A stretch of 64,000 nt of DNA from contig JAACJM010000010.1 of the NCBI GenBank assembly GCA_013368315.1, forward strand, positions 744,001 through 808,000, written 5' to 3'. The DNA is from Tetrapyrgos nigripes (lineage: Eukaryota; Basidiomycota; Agaricomycetes; Agaricales; Campanellaceae). A model generated the notes under the pieces. It saw nothing but the letters and a program-made list of their open reading frames with translations. It did no database searches and had not been told where the DNA came from. This document shows, in pieces, positions 45,392 through 57,499 of the stretch. The translations under genes and the position numbers were made by a program. Each line of letters begins with the position of its first letter. The first letter of the stretch is position 1.

Positions 45392-45859
45392 ATGCTTCTG
45401 TTAAAAATATGTCATAGTAACAATCCGAACATTTTCCTTTCTTTTCCGTTGCTTTTGGACTCTGGCTCATCAGATTGTTTTATCAATTCCCTATATGTTT
45501 CCAAACATTCCCTACCTACCATTCCCATTTCTCCCATTCGTCTATGTTTGCTTGATGGTTCTGTCCCATGTACAATAAATAAAGTATGCTCTGTTTCCGT
45601 GTACTTTCTGATGGGGAAGCAAGTTTCCCTTGACTTCTATGTCACTAATCTTGACTCAACCTGTAAGGGTGTCCTAGGATATAGTTTTCTTTCCTGCTAC
45701 AGCCCGTTGGTTGACTGGGCAAAAGGAAACATTGCATTCCACAGGCCTGAACTGGTTGCTGTCACCCTGAGCTCTGGACCCTATGTGTCGCCACCTGTTG
45801 CTGACCCAGGTCCCACAGTTTCCACACCACTTCTGGCTTCAAGAAACCTCCCTGGCTGA
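45392..45859 (+). pseudogene. Gypsy retropepsin
   Basis: A 155-codon open frame with the aspartic protease active site LLLDSGSSDCFINSLYV and the flap/strand region VSLDFYVTNLDSTCKGVLGY. It belongs to the chromovirus that follows. The start is arbitrary because the upstream polyprotein is missing. Confidence 0.78.
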
Positions 45860-45991
45860 ACAAACCCATTTATTCCTATCCTTCTGTCACGCAAATGGCA
45901 TCTTCCGTTGATGACACCTGTATCACTATCATCAGAGCAGCAGCTTTCCATTGCTGTTGTAAACAAGATCAGCTGGATCTGATGGTTCTCC

Positions 45992-47400
45992 AACTCAATC
46001 CAGAACCAGAATTACAGGCTCAAGCCACATCCACATCAAACTTGGAATCTAAGCCCAATCCAAAGGCTCCTGAGTATCTAGCTGACTTTTCTGACGTTTT
46101 TGACGAAGGACTCTCAGATAAACTGGCTCCCCATCGTCCTTACGATCTCAAAATTGATTTGGTCGATGGCGCACCTCCACCAGTCGCCTGGATTTATCCA
46201 GTATCCAATCAGGAACTAGGGGAATTACATCTTGCTATGGGTTTTATCAAACCCTCGTCCTCTTCTTTGTGAAAAAGAAAAACAGAGAGCTTCGGCTCTG
46301 TGTTGATTTCTGTGGCCTCAATGCCATCATGAAGAAAGATAGGTACCTGCTTCTACTCATTTCTGAGCTTTTAGACACTCCTAGGCATGCGAAAATCTAT
46401 ACCAAGTTGGACTTACGTCACGCTTACCACTTGGTCCACATTGCTGAGGGAGACAAATGGAAAACAGTGTTCCAGACCCGCTACAGTTCCTTTGAATGGA
46501 AAGTCATGCCTTTTGGTCTCAGCAACGCTCCTGCCGCTTTCCAGCGCTTTATCAACAACATATTCAAAGATCTCCTCAACGTTACCGTCATCATTTATCT
46601 GGATGACATCCTGATTTACTCAGAAAACAAGGAGGATCACTGGAAGCACGTATGTGAAGTGTTCTGCCAGCTCTGCAAGCACAGATTCTTCATCAATCCC
46701 GAAAAATGTTTTTTTTTTCTGTTGATACCGTGGAGTACCTAGGCTACATTCTCTCTCCTGAGGGTCTTACGATGGATACCACTAAAATCTGCACTATTCT
46801 GGACTGGCCCGTTCCTCAGAAAGTTCAGGATATACAGTCTTTCCTCGGATCCTGTAATTTTTACAGGTGGTTCATTTATAATTATTCACCCATCTCACCC
46901 AAAAAGCTATCCCATGGAAATGGATGCTGGCATGCCAACAATCCTTTGAATACCTTAAGCACGCCTTCACTTCCGCTCTGGTCCTTGGTCATTGGGTACC
47001 AAACCAGCAGATTATTGTTGAAACCAACGCTTCCGATTATGCTATCGCAGCTATCCTTTCCCTCCAGTACGATTCCAGTGAAATCCATCCCATTGCATTC
47101 CATTCACACACCCTCTATGCTGCCAAACTCAATTATGATGTTCACAATAAGGAATTGCTCACAATCTTTGAAGCATTCCGTATTTGGCGGCATTACCTGG
47201 AAGGCTCTGGATCCCCTATTGAAGTTGTCACAGATCACAAGAATTTGGAATATTTTTCAACCACCAAATTCTTACTCAATGTCAAGTACAGTGGTCCGGG
47301 TACCTTTCCGGATTTAATCTCATTATTCGGTTCTGACTGGGTAAATTGGGTGCCAAACCAGATTCTCTTATGAGACAGTGAGACGTCTACCCAAAAGAGG
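45992..47400 (+). pseudogene. Chromovirus reverse transcriptase and RNase H
   Basis: ADFSDVFDEGLSDKLAPHRP, then after a one-base break near 46270 [40 protein letters not shown] and [20 protein letters not shown], with the catalytic box [11 protein letters not shown] intact. A run of T near 46707-46719 shifts the frame; the next piece reads [19 protein letters not shown] and SFLGSCNFYRWFI. RNase H follows in a further frame: QQIIVETNASDYAIAAILS, NKELLTIFEAFRIWRHYLEG and VVTDHKNLEYF. Core motifs persist but at least three frameshifts prevent one protein. Confidence 0.9.
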
Positions 47401-47599
47401 GGATAGTGGCTATGCCAAGGTCAATCTGCAGAATTTCCATCCAGTTTTTACTCATGAACAACTTTCTGAGTTGCTCCAAGCCTCTTTCCTGGAAGGTCCT
47501 ACACTTTGTGCATCAGGAATCCTATGCTTCCGACCCAGAATCACAAGCTGGTCTTAAGCTTGCTCAGGATCCGGATGCAACCTGATGGAAACTTGATGA

Positions 47600-48538
47600 C
47601 TCAGGACTTCTACACTTAGACAAAAGGATATTCGTTCCTGCAGGATCCGACCTCCGACTTCAAGTATTGTGTCAGCACCATGACCATCCACTTGTGGGAC
47701 ACTTCAGACAGAACCGGACTCTCGATCTTATCTGACATCTTGGCCAAAGATCCGGAAATTCATCTGGGACTACGTGTCTTTCTGCATGGTTTGTGGTCGC
47801 AACAAGCCTCGACGACATCGCCCCTACGGTCTGCTTAAACCCCTTCCCATTCCAGTCCGTCCTTGGGATTCCATTTCCATGGATTTTATCAAGCAATTAC
47901 TGGATTCCAACAGATACACAGCAATCCTGGTAATTGTGGACCGAGCATCCAAACAAGGAATTTTCCTTCCTACCCATGACACTATCACCTTGGAACAACT
48001 CGCGGAACTCTTTGTTCTCCACGTCTTCTCTAAACATGGTGTTCCTAACCATGTCACTTCCAACCACAGTTCCGAATTTGTGTCCCATTTCTTCCACTCC
48101 TTAGGCAAAGCCTTAGACATGGAACTTCATTTCACTTCAGGTTATCACCCGGAAGCTGACGGACAGACTCAGCGTACCAACCAAACACTCGAGCAGTACA
48201 TCCGGATCTATTGTTCCTACCAACAGGACAACTGGTCTTCCCTACTTTCCAACAACGCTCTGAATGCTTCCACTGGAATCACCCCTTTCTTCACAAACAA
48301 GGATTTCCATCCAAACCTCACAGTTCATCCAGACTACAACCTTGCTTCTGAGTGCACCCAGCATTTCGTCGTCAATCTTGAGAAACTTCATACCTTCCTC
48401 CAGGATGAGATCTGGGAAGCTCAGCAATGTTACAAAGTTCAAGCTGACCAGATATCCCTATTGGTTCTGAAGTCTTCGTATCAGCCAAACATATTAAGAC
48501 TACCTGACCTACTCCAAAGTTTTCCGAAAAGTTCCTAG
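47600..48538 (+). pseudogene. Chromovirus integrase
   Basis: Zinc-finger end and core: CMVCGRNKPRRHRPYGLLKP, then WDSISMDFIKQLLDSNRYTA (first Asp). Next HGVPNHVTSNHSSEFVSHFF, where the usual Asp of the SDRG/SDHG motif is Asn, and GYHPEADGQTQRTNQTLEQY (Glu). One open frame of 254 codons at 47774-48538. The Asp-to-Asn change would abolish integrase chemistry. Confidence 0.86.
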
Positions 48539-48599
48539 GTCCTTTCAAAGTCATCGCTCATCCTAGTTCTCTGTCGTATACTCTAAAGCTTCCCATCCC

Positions 48600-48882
48600 A
48601 TCTTCCATGTGTCCCAACTCAAACCTGCTGTTCCCAACACCATTCCGAATCAACACCCAGATCCACCGGCCCCAGTCGAGATTGAAATCACTGAAATCTT
48701 AGACTCAAAAATCGATTGGCACCACCAGAAATGTCCTCTCTTATACATGGTACAGTGGTCTGGTTACGAGGGCACCGACAAGGAATTCTCATAGATTCCA
48801 GTGGATGAGCTTACAGCTGACGAAACTATTACAGACTTTCACAAGAAGAATCCGACAAAACCCGGTCCACTTCCATTATAAA
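48600..48882 (+). pseudogene. Chromodomain at the integrase C terminus
   Basis: Reads PVEIEITEILDSKIDWHHQK, then LLYMVQWSGYEGTDKEFS, TAG, IPVDELTADETITDFHKKNP and TKPGPL before TAA. This is the chromodomain pattern that lets chromoviruses target modified histones. The TAG takes the place of the conserved Trp, so TGG to TAG. Confidence 0.82.
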
Positions 48883-49138
48883 TGTTTCTGAGCACTTTCC
48901 ACTTTCTCCATCTCTGTCTCATCTGTTTCTAAGTCAATTCTGAGTTATTCTGATTCATTTCCATCTTACAATTGCATTACATGCACTCGATTCATCTTTC
49001 CTTTCAGTTCCGATCTTATTCACACCAAAATTTCCAAGAAAGTTGATTTGCCCATCCGGGTCCAGTCGAGTATCCATTACAAACAATATCTATATACAAT
49101 ATATTACAAGTCCTTTCCAGCTGCTGCCAAGACATTCC
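48883..49138. other. Spacer between chromovirus pol and antisense gene
   Basis: Pyrimidine-rich, no gene. It lies between two convergent 3' ends and may hold both terminators. Confidence 0.4.
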
Positions 49139-50175
49139 CTAGTCATCATCATCCACAGTAGCCTTCAACGTCAGCTTGCTTCGGGACCCAGTACCTTTTG
49201 ACTTTCCTTTTCCCTTGGCCTTTCTCCCTTTCTGCTCCACCTCTTCCGGAATCCGCAACATTGCTTTTTCCCTCGCGTCCTCTTCATCATCCGTCAAATC
49301 CAACTTGATTCCCTGCTTCTTCGCTATGGCCATGGTATACTGAGAAATGATCATGGTGTGGCGGAGGATAGTGAGCTGGATTCCGAGCATCCTCGGTTCA
49401 GACCCAAAGTTGGACCAGCCACTCAGGGAACAAGAGTGCTTCTTCTCAAAGCATGCTTGGCACACTTTCCAGACTGTACCCAATTCCCCAGCCTCCTGAC
49501 AGAAACAAGTTTGTTTTTTCCCAGCACAAAACATGCAAGGCTATAGGAAATCAGCAGAGCCTATGCGGAAAAACTAACAACTTACCTCCTTGTTTTCCAA
49601 CGAAGACCACATCCTCTTCGACAGACCCACTTCCGCGTTTTCCATACTGATCCGCCTCTTCTGAAGCTCTACCACGGGTTTCAACTTACCCACACTGATG
49701 ACCTCTTCCTCTTCTTCACCTTCTCCGTCTTCCTCAACTTCTGGCTTGGCTTCCCACAGCCTTTCTGCCTCCTTCCGATCATTCTCCTTCTCCACCCACT
49801 CTGCTAACCTTTTCACCTCTTCCGCCTCCAATTCCATCTGCTTCGCACTTTCTGCATCCTTCCGATCATCTTCCCATGCCTCCCACAATTCCTGTGCAGT
49901 GTCGAACTCGGCTTGCAACCTATTGTGATTGTCATGGGCTATTGAAATTCAAGTTAGAATCTGTACTATCCATGATCATTCCGGTACTCACAGATTGTGG
50001 ACTTCTCTGACACACGAGCACTAGGTGGGATAGGCTGTTCCACAAGTATCGGTTCCTGCAGGACCGCAGGTTCTGGTTGTTCCTCTCTCCACTTGACCAT
50101 GAATGCGGAAAGAAGGGCAGAAACATTGAGAGGCTCATGAACAAGAGCAGTAGAAGAAGATACAGTAGACGACAT
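49139..50175 (-). CDS. Antisense gene within the chromovirus, Zn-cluster-like, 312 aa
   Basis: Exons 50175-49992, 49938-49586 and 49540-49139, with GTGAGT...AATAG and GTAAGT...CTATAG introns. They join to 939 nt, exactly 313 codons with stop, with no break. The protein starts MSSTVSSSTALVHEPLNVSA. It has a long charged helix (EDDRKDAESAKQMELEAEEV, VEKENDRKEAERLWE) and an acidic run (EEDGEGEEEEEV). A Cys-rich segment follows (PCMFCAGKKQTCFCQEAG, VCQACFEKKHSCSL) and then a basic C terminus (EEVEQKGRKAKGKGKSKGTG). The Cys pattern resembles zinc-cluster DNA-binding motifs. Similar antisense frames occur between pol and 3' LTR of mushroom gypsy elements. Its intact state beside a dead pol is notable. 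Role unknown. Confidence 0.8.
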
Positions 50176-50457
50176 ATTGGAGATTTGAATGAAGTTGAGT
50201 TTGATAGTTTCCAGGATGCCTCATATTTATACCTCCCAAACTGCACATGGACCATCTCCATTGTTTTCAAAATTCTATTTCCAAATCTGGTAACTTGACC
50301 TCATTCTGATCATATCCATCGTATTCCGTGTCTTATTGTTCTGATTTGGGGTCTACCCTTGTTCTATTTTTATTTTTATTGTTTCATAACTACAATTCTG
50401 TACAGAACCTATCCTTTTCCATGCCTCTCAAGGGCTCAAGGCCTAAGAGGGGGATAC

Positions 50458-51193
50458 TGTAAAGCCTATGCCTTTCCCCAACTCCTTCCAAACATTTCCG
50501 AATGTTTTCCAACTCTTCCCTTTTCATTCCATTTCACTTCTGATTAAATTCTGATTCATTTTCATTACCAATTCATATCTGAGTTGCCACAAATCCGTTT
50601 AGTCCATAATTCCCATCAGATCCTATCTGATTCATATCAAATACTAACCGGACAGCTCGTATTCATACTTCTCACATTTCCGTTTCATATCTCGTAGCAC
50701 CATGTGCTCCCCTTTCCTTTTCTTTCCAAAGGGTTTCCACACAGTGATAGCAAATTGAGTATTCCCTTTGTCAATACTTATTTTAGTTATATTATCTTTC
50801 ATTTCCAATCTTTTCCTATTTCATTTCCAGTCCCTTCCTATCTCATTTCCATTCCATTCCGATATAGTACTTAAGCTAGCAACTTTGTAGTAGATAGCTT
50901 AAGTCTAAAATCGATTTAGCTGGTCTCTTATCTTTCCCGATCGATTCTGATTAGACAACTAGTGAGGTGGTACCAATAGTGCCATTAACTTTCTGTCTTG
51001 ACTTCCCGGTCTTTCCAGCTGGATCATCCCTCTTCCAGTCTATCCTCTTCCTGTCCAGTTCTGCCCAGATCTATTATCGTTCCATCCTTTCCCATAGACT
51101 TCTGCCCAGGTCCATAGTGTTTCCTAGTACTAGGATCTGCCTGGACTTAACACCGAGTAATAGCACATTGGAAAGATCACAACAATATATTGC
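50458..51193 (+). repeat. 3' LTR of the chromovirus
   Basis: Starts TGTAAAGCCTATGCC right after a purine tract (AAGAGGGGGA, 50445-50454) and ends ACAATATATTGCA. It is 736 bp, bounded by TG and CA. No second copy in the window. Confidence 0.72.
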
Positions 51194-51850
51194 AGGCTCA
51201 GAGTGATGGTCTCAGTGGCTCAGGGCAAACTGTTCCAGATGAGAAGGTTTGGATAAACAAAGGAACCAATGATAAAATTGTGGGCATCTCAAAGGTGGAT
51301 GACTATACAATGTGCTGCAATGATATAAACCACATGAACTTATATGATTTCATGTCCACATATCAAAAGAAATTAAGGAAAAAACATAAAGTTCAGAGGG
51401 AAGATGATTATGACATGCAAGAATGTGAGGACATTGATGAGGATCTATAGACAACACAGAACACGAATATCCCCCTTCTATTGCACAGTTTGATCCATCA
51501 CATTCTCAGAGTCATTCACATTGTCTATTTGAATACAAGGATTTGAAGAACAGGACTTTAAATTTTGTAGGGAGGACATTACCAAGAAGTGATAAAGGTG
51601 ACAGGGAATGCTATTGTTGTGTTATGTTGTCACTTTTTAAACTGTGGACAAGCAGGCCAAACTTGGGAGGATGCTTTCAACACCCATGTTTTCACAGAAT
51701 CACAACTCAAACTAATGGCAAACTTCAACTTGAGATATGAATGCAATGATGCCCAAGATGACTATTCCACTTTAAGAAAGCATGGTCAACCACATGCTAG
51801 TTCTGGACCAGGTTTTGATATAGATAACCTTGTAGGGGTAGATGTTCCCT
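51194..51850 (+). pseudogene. Helitron helicase fragment
   Basis: Plus-strand pieces ISKVDDYTMCCNDINHMNLY, DFMSTYQKKLRKKHK, a frame change, YCCVMLSLFKLW/GQAGQTWEDAF, and LMANFNLRYECNDAQDDYST. In mushroom Helitron Rep-helicase proteins the same order (a VDDY...NLYDF segment, then a LFKPW...WEDAF segment, then NFNLRYEC...DDY) lies between the Rep-like and the PIF1 helicase domains. Neither flanking domain is present, so only a short slice survives, directly after the LTR. Confidence 0.7.
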
Positions 51851-53280
51851 GGTCTTGCTCAGTTTCAGAATTGATAATGGGATGCACCTTTCAAATTTCT
51901 AGTTCTTGGTTATCGGTTATGACTTCAAGTGGTGGATTAAGGGAAATGTTGGAGGGGAGTTTCTGTTTGTTGTATCAATTGAGACATGGTAGATTGTTGC
52001 AGAATTTCCATGGATTGTCTTCATCGTCTGTGATGAAATGAGCGTCTTGTTTTGTTCTGGGCCAATAAGCATGTGGGAGGTCTGCACAGGGAAGAGTTGG
52101 GTCTGCAGATCTTGTTTGTTGGCTTGTCATATACTGTCTTTACAATCTCTTAGGGCCTTCTCTTCTGCCCTTTTGAATCAGAAGGATGGTTTGAGAGTGA
52201 CAGAGGAGGGTGTGCCGTATTCTTTGAGGAAGAAGGGTCCTATAAGCTTGACAACAGCTTCTTCTGTATCGGGGTTGCAGGTGACTGTGATGTACGAGTA
52301 GTTGGAGAGGATTACATCACCTGGTTTCAATTTCCAAATCCAAGGATTTTTCCAAATACCCTCTGAGTGACTGTAATGAGTCTTGATGTGTAATAGCTCA
52401 AGAGGGAGAGGAAGAGGGGGTCAATTATGTTCGGATCGGTTATAAGAGGGTTCAAAACAGATCTGAGGGGCTATGGTAGACAGATTGGATGGTGTATACA
52501 GAAGGGGAGACGATTGTTGCTACACCGTTACTCGAAGTACATGGTGGGTTTGCAGTCTACTTGAAGTAGTATCTGCTAACAACCGAAACATATTTGAGTT
52601 GTAATGAGGAGGGGCGATGCTTGCAGTGTGGATGGAATGGAGGTAGAAGAGAAAAAGGTTTTGAGAATAATGATGAACAGGATAGGTAGGGAAGGGACTC
52701 AAGATAGTGAGGTGGGTGTAAGGGAGTTTGTTCAAGTGTCAAGGTTGCTGGTACACTCAAATAACTACCCAAGTCACACACTGAGAGAAAGCAGATACAA
52801 AGCAGATAGATTGAGAGATGTAAATGAGAGAGAGAGAGAGAGAGATGAGTAGGCTGACTAGGCTCTACACTGCGTAGTAGTAGTATGGAGCAGAGATGAA
52901 GTGAATGAACTGGGAAATCAGTTACAAAAGATCTTGGGTATATATGAGAAATATGAAGGGATGAGAAAAGTAAGTAAAAATAGAATGATGCCATATGGTT
53001 AAGAAAGATAGGAAGATTGAATCAAAGATAGGAAGAACAGACAATAGATAAGAAAGATAGGAAGATTGATGACAGTTATTATAGAGTTTGACAGGTTTTA
53101 TAAGGTTCAAAGCCAGTAATATAAGGTTAAAAGGTTTATTGAGGGAATGCAATGGATGAATGATCAGAGAATGGGTTTGATAATGAAGTAACAGAGGAAG
53201 GAGGACAGAGAACTGTAGCAGTTCGTGACATACAGCAGGTAAATGCCTGGCCATGCACCCTATCATTTTGCACACTTCTA
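51851..53280. other. Long gap without gene; GA microsatellite
   Basis: Stop-rich on both strands. It contains (GA)n at about 52829-52846 and a short direct repeat of AAGATAGGAAGATTGA near 53005 and 53052. Minus-strand frames at 52557-53275 are Leu/Ser/His-rich reflections of purine-rich sequence and are not called. Confidence 0.45.
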
Positions 53281-55068
53281 ATTGAAGTAGTGTGAACTCA
53301 CTATATATGCAATTGAACCTATGAATCGTCTAGCTTGTCCACTAGAATGACTCACAAACAGGTATCTTTTAAGACAAAAGCTTTCATTTAGTTCAATCTC
53401 AAGAGTTCTACCATAAACACAGTTGGTGACATGCTGGTTGAAGCACACTTGGACATTACTATCCTTTATTTGGGTGCAGTTGCTATGCAAAACAGTGCAT
53501 TTACCAGATTTCTGACTTTGTTTGCTACTCTGACGAGAGATATCTTGTCTGGACTGTGGTTGATGATGTGTTCAACATGTAATTACAATCCCTGACTCCT
53601 ACTAATACTCAACAATTGCCTACAAACTGCATACAGACTCAGAGGCTTGACAGACCCTAGTAAACTACTATACAGTACTTAGCTAATTGTGTGGCTGACT
53701 ATAAAAGCGCCCTTTGATTACTTTATCATACAAGAACTGCTTGTAACTGCCTTTGTACAGATACAGTGCAATGGCAATATGAGTATTGTTCCTGTGGAAA
53801 GCAGTTGTCTACAGTTCATCTTCAGTGGGAGGTGTCATACCCCTTGAGCAACTTAATTTCATTTTTGTCAGAAATCCTCATCTCAGCCACCTTCGACTAC
53901 ACCCTCAGCACACACCGTACCCATACACTCCTTCACATTTCCATATCCGTCACAGGGTTTTTTTGATTATACCTATGTGCACCCCCACCCTATTCTATTT
54001 CTGTTTCATTTATTATGTCGATTATTCATTCTGTTCATCACTCCACATCTATATTTGTTGTTTAACATTTGATTTGTTTATTCTATTTACCATTTGGGAC
54101 TCATGATCGTTTAGTATATTAGTTATAGGAGCACCATAGTTAGGAGTTGGTTTCACTACTCCTGTACTCAAGCCTCAGAATTGATCTTGTTGTTGTTTCC
54201 TCTCATTCTTCTCTGCTTGTTCTGCATTGTGAATCAAGGGATACGTGCACTACACTTGTGCACAGCAAATCTAGTCAGATGACTCTCTCAGGAGTCACAG
54301 TTGTCTTATATCCTTTACAGGGTTTCTCATTCTACATTCACCATCCATTGTCGTTCTCCTTGGTCTAGTTCCTTGCTGTCATCTCAGTTGCCATACAGGC
54401 ATGTAGATTGATCTGCCAGCAGCTCAGATCATTGGTCTCGTAGGCTTAGGGTCAGTGGGTGAGTAGTGTCACTCCCTCTCACTGAAGCCACCCCTAGGTT
54501 CCAGACTCCTCCTGGGGCATTCTCCCCTCATCGACAAGCCCATTCAGCATCAAAAGGTTAGCCCAGCTTGAGGGTTCATGACAGTTTTCTCAGCACTCAG
54601 TCTTTACATACCAAATGATCCACTTGTTGTATTACACAGTACCTTGCAGAGGTGTACTAAGTCTTCTTCAATTCTGAGCCAGTTGCATTTTTCATCTTCG
54701 TTTAGTGCTCAGTTTATACTTCAGAGATAGCTGCACCTATTCAAGCAGTGTATTACATCCTTTTCTGTCTACCCCAGTGTCGTTTTGTACTTGTTGGCAT
54801 ATCACCACAACCAGACACCCATATATCCTCTGCTCATCATCCATAATCATCCCCCTCACATTCTACCCATCTCCATGTCACCCCTCTTTTACACCCTTTT
54901 ACCCTTTGTCCCCCATCTGAACTAGTCTCCATCCAGTCAAAGTGGTATTCCATCTCATCTTGACTTTGATTATCCTTCTTTTACTTCTTCCTTGAAGATT
55001 TGGTTTGTCTAGATCTACTGTGAGAGCTTTAGCATCTCCCTACCCCCAAACTATACACCTTGTCTTGA
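53281..55068. other. Long gap, possible LTR debris
   Basis: No gene. A TATAAAAG box at 53700-53707, followed by pyrimidine-rich sequence, looks like LTR promoter debris, and GTTCATGACAG near 54582 recurs as ATTCATGACAG near 25709. Elements could not be delimited. The right part leads into the gypsy protease region. Confidence 0.4.
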
Positions 55069-57047
55069 GTGGAAGGTAGTTGTTGGTTGAGTCATTCACT
55101 TTCAACCCCATACTTGGTGTCTCAATGCTGTGAAGCCCTGTATGACACAGGATTGCAGATCGTTTCAGTGTTGAAAGACAAGGCTGTTGAACTAGGATTG
55201 TGCTGGGACCCTAGTGTAGTTATATTCCTGCAATCTGCAAATGGACAAGTTGAGAAGTCATTGGGTATATGCAGAGATGTTCCATTTCATTTTGGGGTCT
55301 AACTGTGTACCTCCAGGTGCATGTCATTAACAAACCTGCTTATGACATTCTCCTGGGTCATCCTTTTGATGTCTTGACCAAGAGTGTGGCTGAGACAGTT
55401 GATGCAGAGCATTCAACAGTAACTTTGACTTGCTTGAACACTGAATGAAGGATTGTTGTTCCCATGCATATGGGAGAGAAGTTGAGACTGGTTCTCACTC
55501 TGGATCGAAGCACAGACACAGACAAACCTCAGAGTGCAGAAGGCATCCCACAAAATTTTCAGGCAACCTCAAGGAGTTAGTCAAAGACAAAGGAGAGGTT
55601 GCACTGGTAATAGAAGTTGCTGAGAGCAGTGTACCTGAGATAAAGCAGTATGCTTTACCTTGTTTTAGAGAAAAGAAGCATGAGAAATCAGAAGCGAAGG
55701 ATGGAGGGAGTAAAACAAAATCAGAGTTGTTCACTTGAGAAGAAGTAGTGGATGTGTACCTTGCAGCCTCAATAGCTGCAATGTTGCATGAAGCTCCCAC
55801 TGAGTACACTCTCAGATCATATCTCTCCTCAAAATTTGAATAAAGGTGCTTTGATTTTGATGAGCCTGGTGCAAGGAAAAAGTGACAGGTCAACTAGGGA
55901 ACCTCTGTCTGTTGTCCATCTGACATTATGGCACTAGTACTACCTGCAAAAAGTAAGCCTAGTTGGCTCCAGATTGATCCCAAGTTTGCCTTGTTGCTTG
56001 AGAAAATCACACAAAAACCAGAAAAGTATAAAACTGAAATAAAAGAAGGAAAATATGAAATCCAGACAAAAGAACGAAAAGTCAAAAAGAAGAAACACAT
56101 AAAAAGAAGCTTCCCATCTCAGTTTATCCTAATTCTTTCCTTTCTGATCTGTTTTCAATTTCTTTATCATCAATTCTAGAAAAGAGTTTGAGTATCACTT
56201 TGATTACTCATCCTATACCCAAAAGGAGGGCCTAATCGAATCTTTATGACAAGTAAAGCTCTTTGATTTGACCAGATCTGAGCTGGTCTCTGTTTATGGC
56301 TCCAAAAAATATAAACTGGTAGTGTTAAAGGTCAAGCCTGTCTTGGCAACACTACCTGAGAAATTTAGAATTGTCAAAGATATCAAAGGTGATCCTTTAC
56401 AGGATCTCCCTACCCTGTCTCCTAAGAGCAGAGGGAGATTATAGATAAAATTCACAGTGCAGATTTCTTGTGGCTGGAAGAGTGAAAATTCATGCATCAC
56501 TTCATGATGGTACATGAAAAGAGCTTTGCTTGGGAGGACATTGAGAGAGGATATTTCAAACCTGAGTATTTCCCTCCAATCGAGATGCCTGTCATCCCTC
56601 ATACACCTTGGGTGCTGAAAAATATCCTGATCCTGTCTGTGATTTATGAAGAAGTTTGCAAAGTCATCCAGACAAAGATGAAAGCTGGTGTCTACGAGCT
56701 GTCAAATTCCTCTTATAGGTCTCAGTGGTTCTGTGTCATTAAGAAGGACAGAAAAAGCTTATGATTGGTGCATAGTCTTGAGCCCCTAAACACAGTCACT
56801 ATTGTCCACTCAGATATTCCCCCTGTGACTGATGACCTGGCAGCCCACTTCTCTAGTAGAGCTTGTGGTGCAGTATTAGATTTGTATGTTGGATATGATG
56901 AGAGATTGCTGGCTGAGTCTTGTAGAGACCTCATCACATTCCAGATGCCTTTTGGAGTGTTGTGTTTAGTAACCCTATCAATGGGCTGGACAAATTCAGT
57001 CCCAATATTTCATAACAATGTGACCTATATCTTCAAGGACAAGATTT
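55069..57047 (+). pseudogene. Ty3/gypsy protease and reverse transcriptase fragment
   Basis: Protease: ALYDTGLQIVSVLKDKAVEL, SANGQVEKSLGICRDVPFHF and HVINKPAYDILLGHPFDVLT. Reverse transcriptase start: FAWEDIERGYFKPEYFPPIE, GVYELSNSSYRSQWFCVIKK, TGA at 56762-56764 (KSL*LVHSLEPLN), then LDLYVGYDERLLAESCRDLI and LSMGWTNSVPIFHNNVTYIF. It stops at DKIF where the CAAGCAAC array begins, before the catalytic IDDV box. The stop sits where Arg is expected. It belongs to a gypsy lineage different from the chromovirus at 45-51 kb. Confidence 0.82.
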
Positions 57048-57220
57048 TTCAAGCAACAGGTCAAGCAACAGGTCAAGCAACAGGTCAAGCAACAGTAAAG
57101 CAACAGTAAAGCAATGTCAAGCAACAGTGAAGCAACATCAAGCAACAGTAAAGCAACGTCAAGCAACAGTAAAGCAACATCAAGCAACAGTCAAGCAACA
57201 GTCAAGCAACAGTTGCTTGA
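57046..57220 (+). repeat. CAAGCAAC array 4
   Basis: Starts TTTTTCAAGCAACAGGTCAA, has about 15 units of 9 to 12 bp (some CAAGCAACAGTAAAG), and ends in a short inverted pair CAAGCAACAGTTGCTTG. Confidence 0.9.
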
Positions 57221-57499
57221 TGCAAAACTTCACAAAATCACAAGAATGATTGCATCAAGGGCAACATCACAAAGTACTGTCATGTGCGTTGGACACTTTC
57301 TACCTCTTTGCATTCTCACACCACCTGGAACACTTCTGCTCAATATTTCTGTGTCATTTATCTTTCCTTCGTGTCTTCAATGTTGGTGAGTAGTATGCTG
57401 CAGTATATCCTAATACAAATCATAGTGACATCTTCTAAAATCAGGCAAAACTCAGACAACAAATTGCTGATTGGATTGATCCTCAACGTAAAAAAACCG

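Larger units (their letters stand above)
45392..51193 (+). mobile_element. Ty3/gypsy chromovirus, 5' truncated, with 3' LTR
   Basis: Order: protease, reverse transcriptase, RNase H, integrase, chromodomain, then a 1.3-kb region with an antisense gene, then a 3' LTR. Gag and the 5' LTR are missing to the left, where the CAAGCAAC element ends. The order and the chromodomain mark it as a chromovirus. Confidence 0.88.

Noticed and set aside
52557..53275. Leu/Ser/His-rich minus-strand frames suggesting membrane segments
   Set aside because: Complement of purine-rich simple sequence including a GA microsatellite; no consistent splicing.
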